64,000 nt of DNA. It comes from Ruminococcus bovis (GTDB taxonomy: Bacteria; Bacillota; Clostridia; Oscillospirales; Acutalibacteraceae). Below are positions 44,259 through 52,357 of this stretch, one piece after another. The position numbers and the translations under genes are program-made. The first letter of the stretch is position 1. Each line of letters opens with the position of its first letter. The stretch is taken from contig NZ_CP039381.1 of NCBI RefSeq assembly GCF_005601135.1, forward strand, positions 741,941 to 805,940, in the 5' to 3' direction. The notes beneath the pieces are model-generated. The model saw only the letters and a program-made list of their open reading frames with translations. It ran no database searches and had not been told where the DNA came from.

Positions 44259-44678
44259 TCAATCAAATGAGAAAACATCAATGTCATCCCTCTTTGTAAA
44301 ACCCATTGCTTTCCAAAAAGGTTGACCTAGTTGATTGTTTTTGTAACAGAAAATGTGAGTTTTCTTAATACCGGCTTGTTTTATTCTTTTGTCAGCCTCA
44401 GTAGCAAGGCTTCTGCCAACACCCATTCTACGGTAATCAGGGCTAACTGCCATATGATGAATAAAACCTCTTCTGCCGTCATGACCTGCAAGTACAGTAG
44501 CAATAATCTTACCGTCAACTATACCAACAAGTGACATACCCTTGTTGTGTTCAAGGTACTTGGCAATATTTTCTCTACTGTCGGCATCAGACAAGGCTCT
44601 CTTTGTTGTTACTTGCCAAAGAGCAAAAATCTCATCATAGTCTTCAATTGTCATTTCTCTAATCTGTAAATTATCCAT
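44259..44678 (-). CDS. GNAT acetyltransferase within the arginine operon
   Basis: The 139-residue protein is a compact GNAT with the CoA loop MAVSPDYRRMGVGRSLATEAD (about 73-92) and FWKAMGFTKR at the end. The start is ATG 44678 with AAGGAA 9 bases upstream; a longer ORF to 44816 runs through argB sequence and is not used. In position between argB and argD it could assist acetylation of glutamate or ornithine, although ArgJ already supplies N-acetylglutamate. The ArgA-type amino acid kinase domain is absent. Its role in the pathway is therefore only suggested by context. Confidence 0.8.
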   Translation of the reverse strand: MDNLQIREMTIEDYDEIFALWQVTTKRALSDADSRENIAKYLEHNKGMSLVGIVDGKIIATVLAGHDGRRGFIHHMAVSPDYRRMGVGRSLATEADKRIKQAGIKKTHIFCYKNNQLGQPFWKAMGFTKRDDIDVFSFD

Positions 44679-44691
44679 ATATATTTCCTTA

Positions 44692-45543
44692 TTAATAGAA
44701 CATTGTACCGATACCTTCATCGGAGAACAATTCAATAAGAATAGAATGTTCAATTCTACCGTCAATAATATGAGCTCTTGATACACCTTGACGAACTGCC
44801 TCAACACAACAATCAATCTTAGGTATCATACCACCACTGATGATGCCCTCTCTCTTTAGCTGACTGACTTCACTGACATTTACTACAGAGATAAGTGAGT
44901 CTTCATCATCTTTATCCTGAAGCAGTCCTCTAATATCAGTCATAAGAATAAGTTTCTTAGCACCAATCTTTGATGCAATATGGGCAGCAGCAATATCAGC
45001 ATTAATGTTATACACATTACCCTTATAGTCACCGGCTACAGTAGCAATAATAGGTACATAGCCGTCATTAATAGCATCGTTAATAACTTCACTATTTACT
45101 TCTGTGATTTCACCAACATAACCTAGGTCATCACCTGTAACCATCTTTTCAGCCATAAGCATATTACTGTCAAGACCACAAAGACCAATAGCCTTGCCAC
45201 CTGCATGGTTAAGGTGCTGAGTTAAGCTTTTGTTTACCTTACCGGCTAAAACTTGCTGAACAATATCCATTGTTTCTTTATCGGTAACACGCATACCGTT
45301 GATGAATTTACTTTCAATGCCAACTCTTTTTAGCATTGAAGAAATTTCAGGACCACCACCATGTACAAGAACAACATTTACACCAACAAGTTGCATTAGT
45401 ACAATGTCACTCATAACAGCAGCCTTTAAATCTTCGTTAAGCATTGCATTGCCACCGTATTTTACAACAATTGTTTCACCGGCATATTTCTGAATATATG
45501 GCATTGCTTGTGTAAGCACTTTTGCTGTTAAACTACTATCCAT
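44692..45543 (-). CDS. argB: Acetylglutamate kinase
   Basis: Phosphorylates N-acetylglutamate. The 283-residue protein has the amino acid kinase glycine loop VVKYGGNAM (about 27-35), VLVHGGGPEI (about 60-69), FINGMRVTDKETM (substrate and inhibitor region) and the final SGGMIPKIDCCVEAVRQGV (about 240-258). The N-terminal helix MDSSLTAKVLTQAMPYIQKYAG is the length associated with arginine-sensitive hexameric enzymes. The gene lies 17 bases after a REP transposase gene, so its transcription passes through the REP array from argJ or starts inside it. Confidence 0.96.
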   Translation of the reverse strand: MDSSLTAKVLTQAMPYIQKYAGETIVVKYGGNAMLNEDLKAAVMSDIVLMQLVGVNVVLVHGGGPEISSMLKRVGIESKFINGMRVTDKETMDIVQQVLAGKVNKSLTQHLNHAGGKAIGLCGLDSNMLMAEKMVTGDDLGYVGEITEVNSEVINDAINDGYVPIIATVAGDYKGNVYNINADIAAAHIASKIGAKKLILMTDIRGLLQDKDDEDSLISVVNVSEVSQLKREGIISGGMIPKIDCCVEAVRQGVSRAHIIDGRIEHSILIELFSDEGIGTMFY

Positions 45544-45560
45544 TTCTCAAACTTCTTTCT

Positions 45561-46112
45561 CTATCTTATTTTTCTAAAACAATCATCTTCCCATAATAAC
45601 GGATTGCTTTTTATATATTGCCACATTTTTGCTAAGTCTTTTTCACTTCGCACAATGTGGTCATAAAATGACCTTTGCCAAACAGAAAAACCAACTTCTT
45701 TAGAAACTGCACCTTTAAACTGCTTAACAACTCTTGTAATACTAGCCTTACCTTCTGTAACATCAAGCGTTGTTGAATGGTTATATCTTTGATTAGAACT
45801 AACCGTTAAAAGCATATGTATATGGTTAGGCATAATAACAAATGAACTAACAGAAATACCTTTATATATTCTTGGAATATTTAAAAGTTTTCTTTCAGCT
45901 ATCCTACCATATTTACTTAAAGGTATTTTATAAGGTCGAATAATGTTATTCCCTATAAACTTACAATAAATCTCTTTTGGTTGCCAAAAATAATTTTTTC
46001 TATCCTTAGTGCATATTGTAATAAAATATACACCGGCAGTAGAATAATCATAATTTTTTAACCTTATAGATTTTCGTTTTGGAAAGTTCTTGTTTGATTT
46101 TACAGTTTCCAT
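45561..46112 (-). CDS. REP-associated tyrosine transposase (RAYT, Y1_Tnp family)
   Basis: The 183-residue protein is an HUH single-strand nuclease of the REP-associated type: SIRLKNYDYSTAGVYFITICTKDR at the N-terminus, the metal-binding HIH in VIMPNHIHMLLTV (about 97-109), and the catalytic tyrosine in WQYIKSNPLLW (about 161-171). The VVKQFKGAV and VWQRSFYDHIV segments are further family marks. REPs with a GTAG tag lie within 50 bases upstream, as in typical REPtrons. The gene sits between argJ and argB in the same direction. It is intact, unlike every other full transposase in the window. Confidence 0.92.
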   Translation of the reverse strand: METVKSNKNFPKRKSIRLKNYDYSTAGVYFITICTKDRKNYFWQPKEIYCKFIGNNIIRPYKIPLSKYGRIAERKLLNIPRIYKGISVSSFVIMPNHIHMLLTVSSNQRYNHSTTLDVTEGKASITRVVKQFKGAVSKEVGFSVWQRSFYDHIVRSEKDLAKMWQYIKSNPLLWEDDCFRKIR

Positions 46113-46134
46113 TTATGTTTTTGTTTTCTTTTTT

Positions 46135-46761
46135 CGGGCGAACAATGTTCGCCCCTACATTTTATTTTGAAAATTTTGTATTAAATTAATAAAACATTAC
46201 ATATACCCTTAAATTACCTAGTAACTCTGTTAAACCAACAAACCCTGTTGTAGGGTCCAACATTGTTGGACCGTTGGGTATTAGATTTACTAAAAAGCAT
46301 TTGCAGATTTTTCTCTACATCATTTTAAAGGTATCTTTCGGGCGAACAATGTTCGCCCCTACATTTTATTTTGAAAATTTTGTATTAATAAAAACATCAC
46401 ATATACCCTTAAATTACCTAGTAACTCTGTTAAACCAACAAACCCTATTGTAGGGTCCAACATTGTTGGACCGTTGGTTTTAGCTTTTCTAAAAGTCTTT
46501 TGCAGATTTTTCTCTACTTCTTTTTAAAGGTATCTTTCGGGCGAACAATGTTCGCCCCTACATTTTATTTTGAAAATTTTGTATTAATAAAAACATCACA
46601 TATACCCTTAAATTACTTAGTAACTCTGTTAAACCAACAAACCCTGTTGTAGGGTCCAACATTGTTGGACCGTTGGGTATTAGATTTACTAAAAGGTATT
46701 TGCAGATTTTTCTCTACATCATTTTAAAGGTATCTTTCGAGCGAACAATGTTCGCCCATAC
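46135..46761. repeat. Tandem array of BIME-like REP pairs, period about 200 bp
   Basis: Three full units and part of a fourth begin at 46135, 46339, 46538 and 46738 (periods 204, 199, 200). Each unit has a family A REP (arms GGGCGAAC/GTTCGCCC, then CTAC, i.e. GTAG on minus) at 46136, 46340, 46539 and, degraded, 46739. About 114 bases later comes a family B REP on plus (GTAG then arms GGTCCAAC/GTTGGACC) at 46250, 46450 and 46649. The intervening sequence, such as TAACTCTGTTAAACCAACAA, is also nearly identical. The pairs of opposite GTAG orientation are BIME-like. The 692-base gap between RAYT and argJ holds nothing else. Confidence 0.92.
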
Positions 46762-46804
46762 ATTTTAAAATGTTTACAATTACATTATTTTTATATATCA
46801 GCAA

Positions 46805-48028
46805 TCAGGTTCTATAGTCACCGTTGATTTTTACATAATCATATGTTAGGTCGCAACCATAAGCTTCGGCAAAGCCTTCACCGTCATTAAGTTCAATATC
46901 AATAGTAACAGTATCACAAACTAGGACTTTCTTTGCCTCATCTTCGTCAAAGCCAACACCGGCACCGTTCTCACAAACAAGAACTTCGCCACCTTCGCTT
47001 TTGAAAGTAACCTTAACCTTGCTAATGTCAACATCCATACCACTGTAACCGATAGCACATAGCACTCTGCCCCAGTTAGCATCTGCACCAAACATAGCAG
47101 TCTTTACAAGAGAAGAACCGATAACTGTCTTTGCAACACCTACTGCATCTTTCTTTGTTTTAGCTCCACTAACATCACAGATAAGTAGCTTTGTTGCACC
47201 CTCACCGTCTTTAGCAAGTTGCTTAGCAAGTGACTTGAAAGCCTCTGTTAAACCGGCAACAAATGTCTTATAATCTTCATTCTTAGTTGTGATTTCCTTA
47301 TTACCTGCTTTACCACTGGCCATAATAGCAAGTGTATCGTTAGTAGAAGTATCACCGTCAACAGAAACCATATTGTAGCTGTCTTCTACTGCTTCCTTAA
47401 GTGCTTCTTCCAACATTTTTGAGCTGATAGCACAGTCAGTTGTAACGAAAGAAAGCATTGTACCCATATTAATATGAATCATACCACTGCCCTTAGCAAT
47501 ACCACCAACAGTAACAGTTTTGCCGTCAATAGTCATTTCCATTGCCATTTCTTTTTTAACTGTATCTGTTGTCATAATTGCTTCGGCACAGTCAGAGCCA
47601 TTTTCGCTACTCATCATTTTCTTCATTAAATAAAGTTTCTGTTCAAATGGTTCAAGTGGTAGTGGCACACCGATAACACCTGTTGATGCAACAATAACAT
47701 CATCTTCGGCAATATTAAGTGTTGATGCACAAAGTTTGCAAACATCTGATGCCTTCTTGTAACCGTCAGCGTTACAAGTATTTGCGTTACCACTGTTAGC
47801 AACAATAGCCTGTGCTTTGCCGTTTTTCAAATGTTCCTGAGTTACTAGGATAGCATCTGACTTTACAAGGTTTTTTGTATAAACAGCAGCAGCATTACAC
47901 AAAGTGTCGCACTTTACCATCATAATATCTTTCTTAGTTGTGTTACCCTCTTTGATACCACCACAGATAGCTGCACCGGTAAAGCCTTGAGGAGTTGTGA
48001 TAGTTCCATCAATAAATCTAAAGTCCAT
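46805..48028 (-). CDS. argJ: Bifunctional glutamate N-acetyltransferase/ornithine acetyltransferase
   Basis: Recycles the acetyl group between acetylornithine and glutamate, so no separate ArgE or ArgA is needed. The 407-residue proprotein has the self-cleavage segment KGSGMIHINMGTMLSFVTTD (about 180-199), where the Thr of GTML becomes the nucleophile of the beta chain, plus DGDTSTNDT and GRVLCAIGYSG. It follows argC by 56 bases on the same strand. After it the operon is interrupted by the REP array and RAYT gene. Confidence 0.96.
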   Translation of the reverse strand: MDFRFIDGTITTPQGFTGAAICGGIKEGNTTKKDIMMVKCDTLCNAAAVYTKNLVKSDAILVTQEHLKNGKAQAIVANSGNANTCNADGYKKASDVCKLCASTLNIAEDDVIVASTGVIGVPLPLEPFEQKLYLMKKMMSSENGSDCAEAIMTTDTVKKEMAMEMTIDGKTVTVGGIAKGSGMIHINMGTMLSFVTTDCAISSKMLEEALKEAVEDSYNMVSVDGDTSTNDTLAIMASGKAGNKEITTKNEDYKTFVAGLTEAFKSLAKQLAKDGEGATKLLICDVSGAKTKKDAVGVAKTVIGSSLVKTAMFGADANWGRVLCAIGYSGMDVDISKVKVTFKSEGGEVLVCENGAGVGFDEDEAKKVLVCDTVTIDIELNDGEGFAEAYGCDLTYDYVKINGDYRT

Positions 48029-48084
48029 AAATATACCTCATTTTTTATTTATTATTACGCCTTGTAAAGAAGTATTTGTAAATA

Positions 48085-49119
48085 TTAGAATGCAGGAGGA
48101 ACGATTTCCAAACCTGTCTTTTCGTCTAAACCAAAAATAATATTCATATTCTGAATTGCTTGACCGGCAGCACCCTTAACCATATTGTCAATGGCAGCTA
48201 CTGCAACAAGCAAGTTTGCTCTTTTGTCCAGGTGAAGAGAAATATCACAGAAATTACTGTACTTAACATTGTGAATATCAGCTACTTGACCATCATCAAG
48301 AAGTCTGATGAAATATTCACCTTTGTAGAAATCTTGATAAATCTTTCTTAGTTCTTCCATTGTAATGTCCTTCTTTAAAGGAGCATAACAAGTAGCAAGG
48401 ATACCTCTGTTTACAGGTAGCAAATGTGGAACGAAAGTAATTGTTACCTTTTCATCAGCAAAAGAAGTAAGTGTCTGTTCAATTTCAGGAGTATGACGGT
48501 GACAAGCAACCTTATAAGGATGGAAACCTTCGTTTAGTTCAGGATAGTGATTACCCTGAGAAAGTGAACGACCTGCACCGGTAACACCACTTTTACAGTC
48601 ACAAATAATACCCTTAGTGTCAATAACACCGGCATTAAGAGCAGGTACTAAAGCAAGTGGTGAACAAGTTGTGTAACAACCGGGATTTGCAATAATCTTA
48701 GCACCCTTAATCTTGTCACGATAAAATTCAGGTAAACCGTAAACTGCCATATCGTGAAGTTCCTTGTGTACATATTCACCTTTGTACCATTCTTTGTATT
48801 CTTCTTCGCTCTTTAGTCTAAAGTCAGCACCTAGGTCAATAAACACCTTGTCATTGTCATAACATTTCTTTGCAAGTTCTTGGCTTAAACCATGTGGTAA
48901 AGCAGCAAAGATAACTTCTGCTTTTTCTACAACATCATCTGCATTTTCGCAAATCATTTCGTTTATATTTACATAACTTCTATATACATCACTAATTTTC
49001 TGACCCTCAAAGCTAACTGAGCTAATAGCTACAATTTCAGCTTGTGGGTGAGTTGTAATAAGGCGAACAAGCTCTGCACCGGCATAACCTGTTGCACCAA
49101 TAATTCCTACCTTAATCAT
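48085..49119 (-). CDS. argC: N-acetyl-gamma-glutamyl-phosphate reductase
   Basis: NADPH-dependent reduction step of arginine synthesis. The 344-residue protein has the N-terminal dinucleotide motif GIIGATGYAGAELVRLI (about 5-21), the catalytic cysteine in IANPGCYTTCSPLAL (about 145-159), and GVTGAGRSLSQGNHYPE (about 180). argH ends 4 bases upstream and argJ follows after 56 bases, so all belong to one transcript. Confidence 0.96.
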   Translation of the reverse strand: MIKVGIIGATGYAGAELVRLITTHPQAEIVAISSVSFEGQKISDVYRSYVNINEMICENADDVVEKAEVIFAALPHGLSQELAKKCYDNDKVFIDLGADFRLKSEEEYKEWYKGEYVHKELHDMAVYGLPEFYRDKIKGAKIIANPGCYTTCSPLALVPALNAGVIDTKGIICDCKSGVTGAGRSLSQGNHYPELNEGFHPYKVACHRHTPEIEQTLTSFADEKVTITFVPHLLPVNRGILATCYAPLKKDITMEELRKIYQDFYKGEYFIRLLDDGQVADIHNVKYSNFCDISLHLDKRANLLVAVAAIDNMVKGAAGQAIQNMNIIFGLDEKTGLEIVPPAF

Positions 49120-49122
49120 AAA

Positions 49123-50496
49123 TTAATCCTCAATCTTCTTTAGCATATCTTCTGCTTGTTTCATAACATTCTGTGGAGCAGGACCACCAAAAGATGTTCT
49201 GTCTGCAACACATTTTTCTAGGTTGATAGCCTCATAAACACCATCATCAAAAGCAGAATGTACTTTCTTGTATTCTTCCATAGGTAAATTTTCAAGGTCA
49301 GTACCAAGGTCAATACATCTTGCAACCAAAGCACCTGTAGCCTTGTAAGCATCTCTAAATGGGATACCTTTCTTAGTTAGATAATCGGCACAGTCGGTAG
49401 CATTGATAAATCCACCGGCAGCTGCACTTCTCATTTTATTCTTTAACACTGTCATAGTGTCTAGCATTGGAGTAAAGGAAATTAGGCACATTTTTACAGA
49501 ATCAACTGCATCAAAAATTGCCTCTTTATCTTCTTGCATATCCTTGTTGTAAGCTAAAGCAATACCCTTCATAGCAGTAAGCAGTCCCATTGTATCACCA
49601 AATACACGACCACTCTTGCCTCTGACAAGTTCTGCAATATCAGGGTTCTTCTTCTGTGGCATAATTGATGAACCTGTTGAAAAAGCATCATCAAGTTCCA
49701 CAAACTTAAATTCCCAGCTACACCACATAATCATTTCTTCGGAAAATCTTGATAGGTGTACCATAATAATTGACAAGTCACTTGCAATTTCAAGACAATA
49801 ATCTCTGTCAGAAACACCGTCAAGTGAATTGTTTGTTGGAGCATCAAAACCTAAAAGTTCTGATGTCATATGTCTGTCAATAGGGTAAGTTGTACCGGCT
49901 AATGCACAAGAACCCAGTGGGTTAATGTTCATTCTCTTGCGACAATCCTGAAGTCTTGATAAATCTCTTAGGAACATTTCGCCATAAGCTAGTAAATGAT
50001 GACCGAATGTAATAGGTTGTGCTCTCTGAAGATGAGTATAACCCGGCATTACTGTGTCATAATATTCCTTAGCCTTAGATGCAATAACCTTGATTAGGTC
50101 CTTTAGCAAAGAAATAATCTCTTCTACTTCGTGTCTTAAATATAGCTTAATATCAACAGCAACCTGGTCATTTCTACTTCTTGCTGTGTGAAGTCTTTTA
50201 CCGTCATCACCGATTCTCTTTGTTAGTTCACCCTCAATAAATGTGTGAATATCCTCACATTCCATATCAAAGTGAAGTTCACCTGAAAGTAAATCTTCAA
50301 GAATACCTTTTAGACCTTCAACAATATGAAGTGACTCTTCTTTCTTGATAATGCCTGTTTCACCCAGCATAGTAGCATGAGCGATTGAGCCTTGTATATC
50401 TTCTCTAAACATTCTTGAGTCAAAAGAAATGGATGAGTTAAAATCGTTAGTTGTTTTAGAAAGAGATTTCTTAAATCTTCCTTGCCATAACTGCAT
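49123..50496 (-). CDS. argH: Argininosuccinate lyase
   Basis: Splits argininosuccinate into arginine and fumarate; fumarate can go to the class I fumarase encoded at 55.8-57.7 kb. The 457-residue protein has the signature SSIMPQKKNPD (about 275-285, mobile catalytic serine), HTARSRNDQVAVD (about 106-118) and GYTHLQRAQP (about 152-161). It is separated from argG by a strong hairpin at 50588-50618, and it starts the argH-argC-argJ segment. Confidence 0.96.
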   Translation of the reverse strand: MQLWQGRFKKSLSKTTNDFNSSISFDSRMFREDIQGSIAHATMLGETGIIKKEESLHIVEGLKGILEDLLSGELHFDMECEDIHTFIEGELTKRIGDDGKRLHTARSRNDQVAVDIKLYLRHEVEEIISLLKDLIKVIASKAKEYYDTVMPGYTHLQRAQPITFGHHLLAYGEMFLRDLSRLQDCRKRMNINPLGSCALAGTTYPIDRHMTSELLGFDAPTNNSLDGVSDRDYCLEIASDLSIIMVHLSRFSEEMIMWCSWEFKFVELDDAFSTGSSIMPQKKNPDIAELVRGKSGRVFGDTMGLLTAMKGIALAYNKDMQEDKEAIFDAVDSVKMCLISFTPMLDTMTVLKNKMRSAAAGGFINATDCADYLTKKGIPFRDAYKATGALVARCIDLGTDLENLPMEEYKKVHSAFDDGVYEAINLEKCVADRTSFGGPAPQNVMKQAEDMLKKIED

Positions 50497-50587
50497 TGCT
50501 TACACCTCTATTTTTTCGCAAAATTATAGGTATTTTTATGTAAAAATACCGAAAAGTAGGAGAAAATTCATACCCCTAGAAAATGAC

Positions 50588-50618
50588 ATAAAGTCCGTAT
50601 GGGTCATACGGACTTTAT
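50588..50618 (-). terminator. Hairpin between argG and argH
   Basis: A 14-bp stem ATAAAGTCCGTATG/CATACGGACTTTAT with a 3-base loop, 28 bases after the argG stop. A second hairpin GGTATTTTT/AAAAATACC at about 50529-50550 lies nearer argH. They may terminate or attenuate read-through, separating argG expression from the rest. Confidence 0.75.
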
Positions 50619-50645
50619 AATTACAATTTAAAGAAATTTCATCAA

Positions 50646-51869
50646 TTATTTGATGAAGCCCTTCTTAGCACGAACCTTGATTGGAAGACCGAATAGGTTG
50701 ATGAAACCTGCACTGTCGTTCTGGTCATAAACTTCGTCTTCGTCAAATGTTGCAATATCTTCATCATATAGTGAATATGGAGAAGTAACACCTGCATCAA
50801 TAATGTTGCCCTTGTAAAGTTTTAGCTTAACATCACCTGTAACAACTGTGTTTACCTGATCAACGAAAGCTGTTAGAGCTTCTCTTAGTGGTGTGTACCA
50901 CTGACCATAATAAACTAGTTCAGCAAAACGGTTTGAAACAAGTTCCATATAGTGGAATGTATCTCTGTCAAGTGTTAGTTCTTCTAGTTTCTTGTGAGCA
51001 TAGTAAAGGATTGTGCCACCTGGAGTTTCATAAACACCACGGCTCTTCATACCAACAAGACGGTTTTCAATCATATCTGTAATACCGATACCGTTAGCAC
51101 CACCAACTTCGTTTAGCTTTTCAACGATAGAAACGCCGTCCATTTCAACACCGTCAATAGCAGTTGGAACACCCTTTTCAAAGTGAATTGTAATATATGT
51201 ATCCTTATCAGGAGCTTGTTCAGGTGATACACCTAGTTCTAGGAAGTTAGGATCATCATACTTTGGCTCATTTGCAGGATTTTCAAGGTCAAGACCTTCG
51301 TGGCTTAAGTGCCATAGGTTCTTATCCTTTGAGTAGTTTGTTTCTCTGTTAATCTTTAGAGGAATACCCATCTTTTCTGCGTATTCAATTTCGTCTTCTC
51401 TTGACTTAAATTCCCAAGTTCTCCAAGGAGCAATAATCTTCATATCAGGAGCATAAGCCTTAATAGCAAGTTCAAAACGAACCTGGTCGTTACCCTTACC
51501 TGTACAACCGTGACAAATTGCGTCAGCACCTTCAGCCTTAGCAATTTCAACTAATCTCTTTGCGATAATAGGACGAGCAAAAGAAGTACCTAGAAGATAT
51601 TTACCTTCATAAACTGCATCAGCCTTGATTGTTTCAAAAACATAATCTTCGATAAATTCTTTTGTTAAGTCTTCAATATATAGCTTACTAGCACCTGTCT
51701 TGATAGCCTTTTCTTCAAGACCGTCTAGTTCTGTACCCTGACCAACATTACCTGAAACTGCGATAACTTCACAGTTGTTGTAGTTTTCCTTTAGCCAAGG
51801 AATAATGATTGATGTATCAAGTCCGCCTGAATAAGCAAGAACAACTTTTTTAATATCTTTATCTGCCAT
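50646..51869 (-). CDS. argG: Argininosuccinate synthase
   Basis: ATP-dependent joining of citrulline and aspartate. The 407-residue protein has the pyrophosphatase loop [16 protein letters not shown] (about 10-25), the [15 protein letters not shown] segment (about 112-126) and the tail [19 protein letters not shown] motif (RGVYETPGG, about 273). AAAGGAAA lies about 10 bases before the ATG at 51869; the upstream ORF start at 51893 lacks a site. It is the first arg gene and has ARG boxes upstream. Confidence 0.96.
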   Translation of the reverse strand: MADKDIKKVVLAYSGGLDTSIIIPWLKENYNNCEVIAVSGNVGQGTELDGLEEKAIKTGASKLYIEDLTKEFIEDYVFETIKADAVYEGKYLLGTSFARPIIAKRLVEIAKAEGADAICHGCTGKGNDQVRFELAIKAYAPDMKIIAPWRTWEFKSREDEIEYAEKMGIPLKINRETNYSKDKNLWHLSHEGLDLENPANEPKYDDPNFLELGVSPEQAPDKDTYITIHFEKGVPTAIDGVEMDGVSIVEKLNEVGGANGIGITDMIENRLVGMKSRGVYETPGGTILYYAHKKLEELTLDRDTFHYMELVSNRFAELVYYGQWYTPLREALTAFVDQVNTVVTGDVKLKLYKGNIIDAGVTSPYSLYDEDIATFDEDEVYDQNDSAGFINLFGLPIKVRAKKGFIK

Positions 51870-51956
51870 GATAATATTTCCTTTCGTCCTCAATGAGGTT
51901 AATAATTAATTTATATTTTTATTATACACCAATTATACAGAAAATCAAGGGTTATT

Positions 51957-51970
51957 TGCATATTTATTCA
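51957..51970 (+). promoter_or_regulatory. ARG-box-like site upstream of argG
   Basis: TGCATATTTATTCA resembles the ArgR half-palindrome consensus (TGAATAAATATTCA-like). It lies 88 bases upstream of argG, with TTATACA repeats nearby (51922-51938). Confidence 0.5.
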
Positions 51971-52123
51971 AATTTCCAATAATTTGTAGAATTAAGACAA
52001 CAAGTTTGCATATATACAGAATATTGCAGTAAAATTATACAATCACAACAAAGAATTATACAAATATATCCTTGATTAGCCTAGATTTTCCCTGATTTTA
52101 AAAATGAATATATGCAAAATTTA

Positions 52124-52158
52124 TGTATAATTATACATTTTTAATGTATGTTATTCAT
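52124..52158 (+). promoter_or_regulatory. Pair of ARG boxes, 21 bp apart
   Basis: TGTATAATTATACA (52124-52137) is a perfect palindrome and TGTATGTTATTCAT (52145-52158) is a good second box. The 21-base centre distance is the two-turn spacing bound by an ArgR hexamer. They lie in the divergent region between argG and the flavin reductase promoter. Confidence 0.65.
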
Positions 52159-52162
52159 TTTC

Positions 52163-52192
52163 TTGCAAATGATAACCATAATGTGATATATT
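52163..52192 (+). promoter_or_regulatory. Promoter of the flavin reductase gene, now displaced
   Basis: TTGCAA (52163-52168) and TATATT (52187-52192) with an 18-base spacer point toward the gene at 53792. IS110 copy 2 inserted about 20 bases downstream, in the gene's ribosome binding site, moving this promoter 1.57 kb away. Confidence 0.55.
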
Positions 52193-52307
52193 TATCTTAT
52201 AAAAATAAATAAAGACTAACTATTAAAAGTCAAGGCTATAATGAAGATATTTTGAATTAATCAAAAAAATCCTTTAGATCGTATTGGAATCGTAAAAATA
52301 GCATGAC

Positions 52308-52333
52308 AAAAAAGAGCATCATAAATGGTGCTC
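52308..52333 (-). terminator. Terminator inside IS110 copy 2
   Basis: Same hairpin as in copy 1 (GAGCA/TGCTC arms), followed by a T-run on the minus strand. Confidence 0.7.
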
Positions 52334-52357
52334 AAAATAAGATATTTATGAAAAGAA

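Noticed and set aside
46135..46761. 200-bp repeat array as a CRISPR or rRNA-type spacer region
   Set aside because: Units contain two different tagged palindromes and no unique spacers; the adjacent gene is a RAYT, which explains them better.
52085..52200. Attributing the AT-rich palindromes near argG to a transposon end
   Set aside because: The TGTATAATTATACA/TTATTCAT pattern with 21-base spacing fits ARG boxes better, and the IS110 end is defined separately by comparison of copies.
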